Of a stretch of DNA of 27,902 bases, positions 16,995 through 25,223 are shown piece by piece (the first letter of the stretch is position 1; each line of letters begins with the position of its first letter). The translations under genes were made by a program, and so were the position numbers. Under the pieces are notes generated by a model. That model did no database searches, had not been told where the DNA came from, and saw nothing but the letters and a program-made list of their open reading frames with translations. The DNA is from Candidatus Zixiibacteriota bacterium. GTDB taxonomy: Bacteria; Zixibacteria; MSB-5A5; GN15; PGXB01. The DNA is taken from NCBI GenBank assembly GCA_024230695.1, contig JAAERC010000983.1:1-27902 (forward strand). The letters run 5' to 3'.

Positions 16995-19013
16995 ATGAAA
17001 ACTCATTCTATTTTTTGGCGATCTACTCGAAAATTTACAATTACGGTATTTCTTTTTTTACTCTGTGGCTTAGTCAGGGGCCAGGATTCTCCAAAAAATG
17101 GATTAATTACCTCATTGGAACCACCAAGGGCTTTGTATAATATCGACTGTTCAATTAAATTTGATTCTGCGCAAGCATTGGTTTCAGGAACCGAAACAAT
17201 TTCTTTTATCAATACTTCTACTTTGCCAATAAATCGGCTGGCTCTTGATTGGGTGACCGATAGCCTGCATAGTATGGATATTTTAGTAAACGGTGAAGCG
17301 GTTAAGATACTTTCCTCTCCAGCCGATGATGATACAAATGATCCAATCATAATTCAATTACCTCAGGTAATATCTCCAGAAGACAAAATTGAAATATATG
17401 CCCAATTCAAAAAAATATATACTTTTGAACCGGGAGATGGCAGGCATCTTTTCACCGGCTGGTATCCACGAATCTATTGGGGAATGCGGTCACAGGATGA
17501 TTTTAATGTAAAAATAAATTATTCATCAGGATTCGCTTTTGGCTCAAGCGGATTATACAATTCCGAAACGGATACATACCATGCAAATAGTGCAAGAAAG
17601 TATGGTTTATATTTTTTGAAGAACGCAGTGGTGACAGAAAAGAAAATAGAAGATATCACGGTCAGAATCATTCATACTCCGGCCGCCAAGGAATGTGCTG
17701 ATCTGGTGATGGAAACCGCTGTAGATGCAATTACTTATTATAAGAAGCGATTCGGATTCTATCCTTCAGATCATATCGATATTATTCAGGGGGTTGATTT
17801 CCCCAACGGCGGTTTTCCTGCGGCAACTAATCTTGTCGGAATACATGGTATGGAGCAACTTTCCGATGCTGAGGAACTCCACTGGCGATGGATCACGGCC
17901 CATGAAATAGGCCATCAATACTGGTATGAATATGTTATGTCGATCGAACCGAATCAAATAGGCTGGCTTATGATTGGTCTGGGAATATATGTTGACAGGG
18001 AATATTCAAGATACAGTGGTCTCTCAACAGATAAACATACTGGTTTAATGAGCAGATATATTAATGGTATTCGGGAAGGTCTTGATACTCGCGCCGATGT
18101 GCAACGAGATTATCTGGAAGATATAGGATTTGATTTTAATAATGTTGTTGTTCATGGAAAAGGATACAGTATTATCAGCGCCCTCAACTGCTATTTGGGA
18201 GACGAATTATTTGATCAGATCCACGGCAGATGTTTGATTGAATTTGCAGGGAAACAAATGGGATTTTACGATTTCCAAACTGTGTGTGAACAGGAAAGCG
18301 GTCAGGATCTTAATTGGTTTTTTGATCAATGGGTCCGTACTACTCGATATCCGGCATACGAAATAACTTCGCAGGAATGTAATCCCCACAATGGTGAGTT
18401 TATCTCGAATATTTTGGTAGAGCGGACAGGAACGCTTGATATGCCGGTACCAGTTACGGCATATTTTTCAAATAATACCAAGCAAACAAAGTTTACGAAT
18501 AGACTACAGCAATTCAGCAATATTCAATTTGAAAGTAAAGCTGACTTGGATAGCGCTGTTGTTGACGCGAAAAATGAAATTGCTATGGTGATACCACCGC
18601 CAGGCAAAAAGGAATTAGAGATTCGAAAAGTGTTGTTTTCAATGTCAACGCGTAACAAAATTGATTCAATACCTTCTTTCGTTGCACAAGCCCTCAAATT
18701 GGATATAGAGCAAACACTATTTTGGGGACAGCTGGGCAGAAAACTTTATGATTGGGAATTATATGAGGAGGCACTTGCCGTTTTCAAACGCCGAGCTGAA
18801 TTGCTTGAAAAGTTGGAATCTATTTGGACTGTTTCGGTATATGGCTGGCAAGGACTTCTGCTTGATTTACTTGGCCGTCGCGAAGAAGCAATTTTTGCCT
18901 ATAATAAAGCATTGGAGAAAGAAACAGACAGAGAGTTTTCATATAATGGTGACCCGGTAACAATCAGTCATGAATGGCTGCAACAAAGATTACAGACGCC
19001 GTTTATGCATTAA
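16995..19013 (+). CDS. Secreted M1-family aminopeptidase homologue with degenerate active site
   Basis: This 672-residue protein has a Sec signal peptide, an N-terminal beta domain like that of M1 peptidases, the gluzincin HEIGH motif (His303, Glu304, His307) and a C-terminal pair of TPR-like helices (about 590-655). Other M1 hallmarks are altered: WLNEG is WLMIG (third zinc ligand Glu replaced by Ile327), GxMEN is GGFPAAT, and the catalytic Tyr of the YxKG motif is His387 (HGKG). Asp334 or Glu336 might supply a ligand instead. It could be a non-standard peptidase or a substrate-binding pseudoenzyme. The ATG at 16995 follows GGGAGGG; an in-frame TTG at 16980 lies within that site. The ABC ATPase gene starts 42 bp downstream, so the three genes probably act together. 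Confidence 0.88.
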   Translation: MKTHSIFWRSTRKFTITVFLFLLCGLVRGQDSPKNGLITSLEPPRALYNIDCSIKFDSAQALVSGTETISFINTSTLPINRLALDWVTDSLHSMDILVNGEAVKILSSPADDDTNDPIIIQLPQVISPEDKIEIYAQFKKIYTFEPGDGRHLFTGWYPRIYWGMRSQDDFNVKINYSSGFAFGSSGLYNSETDTYHANSARKYGLYFLKNAVVTEKKIEDITVRIIHTPAAKECADLVMETAVDAITYYKKRFGFYPSDHIDIIQGVDFPNGGFPAATNLVGIHGMEQLSDAEELHWRWITAHEIGHQYWYEYVMSIEPNQIGWLMIGLGIYVDREYSRYSGLSTDKHTGLMSRYINGIREGLDTRADVQRDYLEDIGFDFNNVVVHGKGYSIISALNCYLGDELFDQIHGRCLIEFAGKQMGFYDFQTVCEQESGQDLNWFFDQWVRTTRYPAYEITSQECNPHNGEFISNILVERTGTLDMPVPVTAYFSNNTKQTKFTNRLQQFSNIQFESKADLDSAVVDAKNEIAMVIPPPGKKELEIRKVLFSMSTRNKIDSIPSFVAQALKLDIEQTLFWGQLGRKLYDWELYEEALAVFKRRAELLEKLESIWTVSVYGWQGLLLDLLGRREEAIFAYNKALEKETDREFSYNGDPVTISHEWLQQRLQTPFMH

Positions 19014-19055
19014 TAAATCATTTGCATCTCAACTTTAGATTATATTATATGTCTT

Positions 19056-19745
19056 ATGGCTAAATCATGGTTGTACACAGAAAATGTTAGTCGTTTCTAC
19101 AAACGCAAAACAAGTTTAGTTCGCGCCGTAGATTCTGTGAGCTTATCGATTGCAAAAGGAGATTTTATTTCGCTGGTCGGTTCTTCTGGCTCGGGTAAAT
19201 CGACAATTCTCAATCTTTTGGCCGGACTGGATCGACCAACTTCGGGTGATATATTTTTTGAGGAGCAACCGTTCAGCAATATGACTCGCCGGGAACTTTC
19301 TTCTTATCGAGCAAATAAGGTTGGGATGGTTTTTCAATCGTTTAATCTTGTTCCCCACTTAACAGCACAGATGAATATTGAGCTGGCATTATATTTTAAT
19401 GGTACTCCTAAGGGAAATAGGCAGTCTTTGTCTGAGAAGATGCTATCTCGTCTGGGTATTGCCGATCGGTTTGATCATTGCCCGGCCGATCTTTCAGGCG
19501 GCGAGCAACAGCGGGTTGCAATCGCACGGGCGCTTGTAAAAAATCCGGATATCCTTTTTGCCGATGAACCAACCGGAAATCTTGACGAAAAAAATACAAA
19601 TGATATCATGACTATGCTTGCAGAACTGAACGCACAGGGACTTACTATTATTATGGTTACTCACGACCTGACTCTTGCCAAAAATGTTTCCAATCAAATT
19701 CTGCAGATGCATTATGGGCAGATCGTTGATCAGGAGAAAACATAA
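19056..19745 (+). CDS. ABC transporter ATPase, MacB/LolD/FtsE type
   Basis: This 229-residue nucleotide-binding subunit has Walker A GSSGSGKST (42-50), Q-loop Gln94, signature LSGGEQQ (146-152), Walker B ILFADE (Asp170, Glu171) and H-loop His203 in VTHD. It matches the LolD/MacB/FtsE group, which powers mechanotransmission rather than membrane transport proper. There is no ribosome site before the ATG, and a TTGCAT - 17 nt - TTATAT pair ends only 5 nt before it, which would give a leaderless transcript; otherwise it is read through from the peptidase gene. The permease starts 1 nt after its stop. Confidence 0.95.
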   Translation: MAKSWLYTENVSRFYKRKTSLVRAVDSVSLSIAKGDFISLVGSSGSGKSTILNLLAGLDRPTSGDIFFEEQPFSNMTRRELSSYRANKVGMVFQSFNLVPHLTAQMNIELALYFNGTPKGNRQSLSEKMLSRLGIADRFDHCPADLSGGEQQRVAIARALVKNPDILFADEPTGNLDEKNTNDIMTMLAELNAQGLTIIMVTHDLTLAKNVSNQILQMHYGQIVDQEKT

Positions 19746-19746
19746 T

Positions 19747-21207
19747 ATGACTTTTCGTGATCTGGTCACAACTGCTCTTGGAAATCTTTGGCGGATGAAA
19801 CTTCGTTCAACACTGACTCTTTCCGGTATTGTGATTGCAATCGCCGCTTTTGTCGCGATGTTATCCTTTGGAGCCGGTATGCAACAAAATATAGCGGAGC
19901 AGTTTGATAAACTGGGATTGTTGTCAATAATTCAGGTATATCCCGAAAATGCTCAGGACACCGATTCAAATACAGTTGTGGAGCTCAATAATGCGGCGCT
20001 TGAATATTTTGGAAAACTTCCCGGGGTTGAACTGGTTTATCCCTATGAATCTCTTGAACTCACTATATCATTTGGTGATTCAGAAAAAACTGTCTCTGCT
20101 CAAGCATTGCCATCAAGCGCCATACAAACCAAATTGTTTTCAAATCTTGCCGCAGGAACTTTATTTACCGCCGATTCATCGAGAGAAATAATGATTTCTG
20201 ATAGCATGCGTGAAAAGCTCGGTATAGATTCCGCAGAAAGTATATTAAATAAACCGGTAGTCATTAGCATCAAGGTTGCTAAAATTGACTCCGGTGTGGT
20301 CTCAATTCTTGATCCAATATCTGATATAATAAAAAAAAGACGCAAGGAATTAAGTGCGGACACGATTCATTTTGCAGAATATGCCCGTACTGCAATTCGA
20401 GAAGAACTTGGAGGAGCCTTAAACCGATTCATTGACGGCTTCATGAATAATCGAGAAATAAAGGCAGAGACCTTGACGGTTTGCGGAGTTTTTGATTCAC
20501 GACAACTGCGTCGGCTTCGCCTGAAAGATATGATCATTCCGGCCGCGACCGCGCGGGAATTCAGCTCAAGCGGCTTTACCGGAGATCCCACCGAATTGTT
20601 AGCCGGTCTTCAGTCAGGTAATCTGTTTGTAACAAATCCTGATAGCCCCACTAATGAATATTCACAGGCAACTGTTATGATGGAAACAGACGCTTTATAT
20701 GAACCGATCAGGGATTCGATTAAAGCGGCAGGTTTCAGAACATTTAGTTTTGCGGAAGAATTTAAAGAAATACGGCGATTTTTTAGGTACTTCAATCTTG
20801 CACTCGGTTTGATTGGCATCATCGCACTTATGACTGCATCGCTTGGTATTATCAACACGATGATAATGTCGATCACCGAAAGACGGCGAGAGATTGGAAT
20901 CTGGATGTCACTTGGTGCCGATGTTGGTGAAATCAGACGGCTGTTTCTTGTCGAATCTGGGCTGATAGGATTTATAGGAGCACTTGGCGGGGTGATTTTT
21001 GGGTGGATAATTTCGAGGATTGGATCATTTGTCGCCAAAACATTTATGGAAAATGAGGGTGTCCCGCCGATGGAGATTTTTCATATCCCGATTTGGCTTG
21101 TATTAACAGCTTTGATATTTGGTGTTTTTGTTAGTTTGCTGGCGGGGTATTATCCCGCCAACCGCGCGGCCAAAATAGATCCGGTTGTCTCGCTGAGAAA
21201 TGAATAG
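19747..21207 (+). CDS. ABC transporter permease, MacB/LolC/FtsX type
   Basis: This 486-residue permease has TM1 at about 20-42, a large extracytoplasmic MacB-PCD-like domain (about 45-340), and three C-terminal helices (roughly 352-378, 405-432 and 448-472). NTMIMSITERRREIGI and the C-terminal YPANRAAKIDPVVSLRNE are family hallmarks. Type VII ABC proteins of this group move lipoproteins (LolCDE), drive efflux with an adaptor (MacAB) or control wall hydrolases (FtsEX). No MacA-type adaptor is adjacent; the secreted M1-like protein occupies the expected partner position. I chose the ATG at 19747, directly after the ATPase stop; an in-frame upstream start at 19675 would overlap the ATPase. Confidence 0.93.
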   Translation: MTFRDLVTTALGNLWRMKLRSTLTLSGIVIAIAAFVAMLSFGAGMQQNIAEQFDKLGLLSIIQVYPENAQDTDSNTVVELNNAALEYFGKLPGVELVYPYESLELTISFGDSEKTVSAQALPSSAIQTKLFSNLAAGTLFTADSSREIMISDSMREKLGIDSAESILNKPVVISIKVAKIDSGVVSILDPISDIIKKRRKELSADTIHFAEYARTAIREELGGALNRFIDGFMNNREIKAETLTVCGVFDSRQLRRLRLKDMIIPAATAREFSSSGFTGDPTELLAGLQSGNLFVTNPDSPTNEYSQATVMMETDALYEPIRDSIKAAGFRTFSFAEEFKEIRRFFRYFNLALGLIGIIALMTASLGIINTMIMSITERRREIGIWMSLGADVGEIRRLFLVESGLIGFIGALGGVIFGWIISRIGSFVAKTFMENEGVPPMEIFHIPIWLVLTALIFGVFVSLLAGYYPANRAAKIDPVVSLRNE

Positions 21208-21237
21208 TTGCTTTAATGATTATTGATAATGTAAAAA

Positions 21238-21265
21238 ACAAATCCCCACGGGCTTGTGGATTTTT
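21238..21265 (+). terminator. Probable terminator of the peptidase-ABC operon
   Basis: AAATCC-CCAC / GTGG-ATTT imperfect stem with a 2-nt bulge, a 6-nt loop and a short T-run, about 30 nt after the permease stop. Confidence 0.55.
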
Positions 21266-21284
21266 CACCACACAAGGTAATTGT

Positions 21285-21575
21285 TTATCCAAACAACATT
21301 TTGAAATCGATTCCAGATCTTCTTCCTGGCCGCCGTAATGTCCGGCAAAAATCATCTTTGTTTGAAAATCCTCGATATATAGACATTACCGCGTCACCGC
21401 AATGATCGTTTATCATCGCGATATCAATATGATTAGTTTTCCGCGTAAGATATTCCATATCATTTTTTACTGAACCCTTATAATCGCCGCCATGATATTT
21501 AATCATGTCGTCGGTCTTAATTAAATACGCGGCTTCGGGAACTCCTGACTTTGGTATGATAATGTAAATAATCAA
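21285..21575 (-). pseudogene. Truncated, frameshifted metallo-beta-lactamase-fold hydrolase remnant
   Basis: On the minus strand one frame reads GVPEAAYLIKTDD and YHGGDYKGSV, typical of the C-terminal half of metallo-beta-lactamase hydrolases. At about 21356 the similarity continues in the next frame with MIFAGHYGGQEEDLE, the place of the last metal-binding His. The N-terminal half with HxHxDH is absent: the sequence upstream has stops in this frame. The frame begins at a TTG without a ribosome site. The pattern fits a 5'-deleted gene with a frameshift; a sequencing error could explain the frameshift but not the missing half. Confidence 0.45.
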
Positions 21576-21727
21576 TACTTTTATTGTTAGAAAAACAAAT
21601 TTATTTTGAAAAAATTAGTGCCATATTATGACATGATAGAGGGCAAATTACTAAATAATTACCCATTTATTCCGATATCTTGAAGAATTAATTAAATCCA
21701 AGATTATGACTAAACATGGGGGGGAGT
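21576..21727 (+). other. Gap upstream of the first FG-GAP gene
   Basis: AT-rich region that should carry the FG-GAP promoter. TTGAAA at 21607 is present, but no well-spaced -10 box was found. No gene is seen. Confidence 0.3.
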
Positions 21728-23149
21728 ATGAAAATCTCTAAAGTTTTATTTTCTATCACATTAATGTTTGTAATCGGAATCGGTCAGATCCTTATGGGAG
21801 CTGATCTCTTTGAAGCACCAGTTAGCTATATCACTGGAGACGCTCCGCAAGGTATTATGGCGGCCGACTTTGATGGAGATTCAACTCTTGATCTGGCGTG
21901 TGTCAACTGGAATTCCAATAACCTGTCGGTTTTGATTGGTAATGGAGACGGGACATATGCCGGACGTATAAATTATGCAATTAACGGAGGCGGTCAGGCA
22001 AAATCCGTTCAGGTTGCAGATATGAATGGAGATGGAGACCTTGATCTTATCTCCGGAGGAAGTACCGGTATTTATGTTTGGTATAATGACGGGAACGGTT
22101 TCTTCGGCACCAATTTATATACTGTCATACCTTCCGTCGAACGGCTGGTTGTTGCCGATTTTAATGGTGACACATTTCCTGATGTAGCCACAACTCATTC
22201 TGGCAAAGATTCCGTTGGTATCCACTTGAATGGCGGAGACAGTTTGTTTACATCAACATATGAACGGACATCTGTTGCAGGCGATGCAATTATATCGGCC
22301 AAACTGGATATCGATTCGAATCCCGATCTGGCTGTTTACTGTACCGATGGTACTTTATGGAATCTCAAAAACAATGGTTCTGGTGATTTTACGCCAACTC
22401 TGGTTCACTCTGATACCGGTTCGATAGCATCATATCTTGCCGCCGCTGACCTCAATGGTAATGGCGTCTGTGATTTAGCCGTTGCCAACCGGACTACCGA
22501 CAGTGTTACTATATATTTTAATAATGGTGATGGCTCATATGTAGTTCAATACAATTATTATGCCGGTGATGAGCCGGTAGGAATTGTAATAAGTGATTTT
22601 GACGCTGACAGCAAATTAGATATTGTTGTTCCCACCTATTGGGGTTTTGATTTCAAGTTCCTAAAGGGCAGTGGTAATGGAATTTTCGCTTTAGATACAG
22701 CATTCTCAACGGTTGGAAGGCCTTACGATATTGTAGCCGGCGATCTTGATGGTGACAGTTATATGGATCTGGCTCTGTCTTGCTCCCAGGGTGACAATCT
22801 CTATACAATGATAAACAGAACATCACTACTACTGGATGTGGAAGATGTTTCAGGCGATGACCTTCTCCCCGATCAATATACGCTTTATCAGAATTATCCA
22901 AACCCATTCAACCCGATAACAAAAATCAGATTCTCTCTGCCAGTTTCATCAGTGATCAGAGTTGAAATATTTAATCTTCTTGGTCAATCGATAAGGATAT
23001 TGGTAGATGAGAAATTATCGGCAGGAGCCAAAGAAGTAGTTTGGGATGGTTTGAACAATGCAGGGCGTTCGGTTTCTTCAGGAATATACTTTTACAGGAT
23101 TACTGCCAATGATTTCGTTGATAGCAGGAAAATGATTCTACTCAAATAA
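21728..23149 (+). CDS. Secreted FG-GAP (VCBS) beta-propeller protein with YPNPFNP sorting domain
   Basis: This 473-residue secreted protein has a signal peptide, then seven FG-GAP/VCBS repeats with calcium-binding loops such as DFDGDSTLD, DMNGDGDLD, DFNGDTFPD, DLNGNGVCD and DLDGDSYMD; the fourth is degenerate (KLDIDSNPD). Seven repeats fit a seven-bladed propeller. The last ~85 residues, from YPNPFNPITKIRFSLP to KMILLK, are the type A C-terminal sorting domain of type IX secretion (FlgD Ig-like fold). It should be exported and held at or released from the surface; a binding role is likely but the ligand is unknown. The ATG at 21728 follows GGGGGGAG; an ATG at 21716 is in frame upstream. A paralogue follows in tandem 52 bp downstream. 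Confidence 0.9.
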   Translation: MKISKVLFSITLMFVIGIGQILMGADLFEAPVSYITGDAPQGIMAADFDGDSTLDLACVNWNSNNLSVLIGNGDGTYAGRINYAINGGGQAKSVQVADMNGDGDLDLISGGSTGIYVWYNDGNGFFGTNLYTVIPSVERLVVADFNGDTFPDVATTHSGKDSVGIHLNGGDSLFTSTYERTSVAGDAIISAKLDIDSNPDLAVYCTDGTLWNLKNNGSGDFTPTLVHSDTGSIASYLAAADLNGNGVCDLAVANRTTDSVTIYFNNGDGSYVVQYNYYAGDEPVGIVISDFDADSKLDIVVPTYWGFDFKFLKGSGNGIFALDTAFSTVGRPYDIVAGDLDGDSYMDLALSCSQGDNLYTMINRTSLLLDVEDVSGDDLLPDQYTLYQNYPNPFNPITKIRFSLPVSSVIRVEIFNLLGQSIRILVDEKLSAGAKEVVWDGLNNAGRSVSSGIYFYRITANDFVDSRKMILLK

Positions 23150-23201
23150 ACTGATTTTAGAATCATAAACAAAATATTTTGATTAAAAGATTGGGGAATT
23201 T

Positions 23202-24626
23202 ATGCGGATATTTAAATCACTATTTATTATAGGCCTGATATCATTCGGCTTGTTTGGTCAAGCGGCCCTGTCCGAGCCGTTGTTTGAATCATTTATTGGT
23301 TATTCGGTTGGCTCATATCCTATAGGAATTGCATCAGCAGATTTTAACGGCGATACCAATCCGGATGTTGTAACCGCTAATAACGCCGCGAGTACGGTTT
23401 CGGTCCTTTTAGGAAATGGCGATGGTTCATTTGCCACTCGAGTCAATTATTCAACCGGAGCCTCGCTGAATCCCTGTTTTGTCACTACTGGTGATATGGA
23501 TGGTGATGGACAGATCGACATCATTACCGGCGGTAGCATGGGTATCGTTATTTATTATGGTGTTGGTGATGGCACATTTGGGACCGCCAATGTATACAAT
23601 TTCGGCGAACAGGTTCTTGATGTCATAGTGGCAGACTTCGATAACGATACGCATCTGGATATCGCAACATCGCACGCGGTTCGTGATTCGGTTGGTATTC
23701 ATATAAACAACGATGATTCAACATATGCAACTCATATGGTTGCCACCGGTAATGGAACAGTTTCGTTGGCGACAGGTAATCTGGATGCTGATAACTATGT
23801 TGATATACTTGTGGGATGTTCCCAAGGAACGGTTTGGAACCTTAAAAATGACCAAAGCGGCAGTTTTGTCCCAACCGAAGTTCATATCGGTAATTTATCT
23901 GATCCGGCTTCAGTTGCTATAACTGATCTTAATGGAGACAATATCGGAGATTTCGGCGTTACTCATGCCGTAAATGATTTTTTGTTTACATATCTTAATA
24001 ATGGCGATGGTACATACACAATCGATAAATCTTATGTTCTTACAGATAACCCAACCAACTTCGAATTCGCCGACATTAATAATGATAGTATGGATGATGT
24101 TCTTATTTGCGTTGGATCAACTAATGAAATTGAGATATATTTGAATCAAGGCTCTCGTGTTTTTGGGCTTGATACAGCTTATACTGTAGGCGGTACCCCT
24201 AAGGGATTGGTATTTGAAGATTTTGATGATGACGGGTATTCGGATTTGGTGGTAACATCATATACAACCGATATGGCCGCAGTGTTAATCAACCGACTCT
24301 CATTAATTTTGTCGATTGATGAAATCAATAGTGGCAATAATCTGCCAAATGACTTTTCATTAGAGCAGAACTATCCTAATCCGTTTAATCCGATTACCAA
24401 AATCAGATTTTCATTGCCTGTTACTTCTCAAGTAAAAGTCGAAGTATTTAATATACTCGGTCAATCAGTCAGAGATCTTATCGATGAAAAATTAACAGCC
24501 GGGACCAAAGAAGTCAGTTGGGATGGGTTAAACAATTCAGGAGCTGAAGTATCGTCAGGAATATACTTTTATAAAATTGTAACCGAAAATTTTGAAGATA
24601 CCAAAAAGATGGTTCTGTTAAAATAA
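23202..24626 (+). CDS. Secreted FG-GAP (VCBS) beta-propeller protein, tandem paralogue
   Basis: This 474-residue protein is organised like its upstream neighbour: signal peptide, seven calcium-loop repeats (DFNGDTNPD, DMDGDGQID, DFDNDTHLD, NLDADNYVD, DLNGDNIGD, DINNDSMDD and DFDDDGYSD) and the same YPNPFNPITKIRFSLP sorting domain ending KMVLLK. The sorting domain is more alike between the two than the propellers are, which points to a tandem duplication followed by divergence of the binding part. GGGGAA precedes the ATG at a normal spacing. No terminator separates the two genes, so they are probably one operon that ends at 24646-24682. Confidence 0.92.
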   Translation: MRIFKSLFIIGLISFGLFGQAALSEPLFESFIGYSVGSYPIGIASADFNGDTNPDVVTANNAASTVSVLLGNGDGSFATRVNYSTGASLNPCFVTTGDMDGDGQIDIITGGSMGIVIYYGVGDGTFGTANVYNFGEQVLDVIVADFDNDTHLDIATSHAVRDSVGIHINNDDSTYATHMVATGNGTVSLATGNLDADNYVDILVGCSQGTVWNLKNDQSGSFVPTEVHIGNLSDPASVAITDLNGDNIGDFGVTHAVNDFLFTYLNNGDGTYTIDKSYVLTDNPTNFEFADINNDSMDDVLICVGSTNEIEIYLNQGSRVFGLDTAYTVGGTPKGLVFEDFDDDGYSDLVVTSYTTDMAAVLINRLSLILSIDEINSGNNLPNDFSLEQNYPNPFNPITKIRFSLPVTSQVKVEVFNILGQSVRDLIDEKLTAGTKEVSWDGLNNSGAEVSSGIYFYKIVTENFEDTKKMVLLK

Positions 24627-24645
24627 ATCAATTATAAGTATACCT

Positions 24646-24682
24646 AAATCCCCAAAGAAAATGTTCTCTTTGGGGATTTTTT
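24646..24682 (+). terminator. Rho-independent terminator of the FG-GAP operon
   Basis: Perfect stem AAATCCCCAAAG / CTTTGGGGATTT (12 bp) with a 10-nt loop, running into six T residues, 20 nt after the stop. Confidence 0.95.
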
Positions 24683-24703
24683 ATAGACAAACTTTCAGGT
24701 CAA

Positions 24704-25066
24704 TTAACCTATAAGCCACTCAATTGCTTTATCTATATCATTAAATATCCTGAGATGATACCCTTGATTGTATGAGACCGTTTCATAGAAATCCAATTCC
24801 TTAATAGTTTCTTTTGAGACTATGGCCCTTTTCCAGGATTGATCAACATCGTCTGTTATAATCGTTTTCTGAAAATTATAAAATTCAGTAATAGATATCC
24901 CAATATTTGCTTCACGTAAGTCATTTAACAATCGTATACAATTATTTTCTTTAGAACTATCTATAATTGCCTGGGCATATTCTTTAACACTGCTTTTATT
25001 TAAATCACCTTTGAAATTACCCACTATGTAATCATCTTTTTGATTATAATTTACCGAAAATCGCAT
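24704..25066 (-). CDS. SpoIIAA-like STAS-domain protein
   Basis: This ~120-residue cytoplasmic protein has a single STAS-like fold: a beta strand (MRFSVNYNQKDDYIV), a helix, then RLLNDLREANIGIS and a C-terminal DIDKAIEWL helix. This matches the SpoIIAA-like family found in many bacteria, whose members usually have unknown partners; the conserved DLR motif replaces the phosphorylatable Ser of SpoIIAA. I chose the ATG at 25066 because family members start there; an in-frame ATG at 25108 would add a 14-residue polar extension, and neither start has a strong ribosome site. It stands alone and converges on the FG-GAP operon. Confidence 0.75.
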   Translation of the reverse strand: MRFSVNYNQKDDYIVGNFKGDLNKSSVKEYAQAIIDSSKENNCIRLLNDLREANIGISITEFYNFQKTIITDDVDQSWKRAIVSKETIKELDFYETVSYNQGYHLRIFNDIDKAIEWLIG

Positions 25067-25164
25067 AATGACTTTCTTAAATATATTGCTCTTTTGCCTA
25101 TCATTCAATCTAATAATACGAATATTACATGATGATGGATGGATGTCAATAAAAACAAGTAGGT

Positions 25165-25197
25165 AAAAAAAGGCGGCTTCTGAATTAAGAAGCCGCC
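25165..25197 (-). terminator. Rho-independent terminator of the PEP carboxykinase gene
   Basis: Perfect 10-bp GC-rich stem (GGCGGCTTCT / AGAAGCCGCC) with a 6-nt loop and seven T residues on the minus strand, about 25 nt after the stop. Confidence 0.95.
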
Positions 25198-25223
25198 CAT
25201 ATATAATACTGAAACTATTCGGT

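Noticed and set aside
21728..24626. Short DNA repeats as a CRISPR-like or satellite array
   Set aside because: They are the codons of calcium-binding loops with irregular DNA sequence and spacing; no identical repeats with unique spacers exist in the window.
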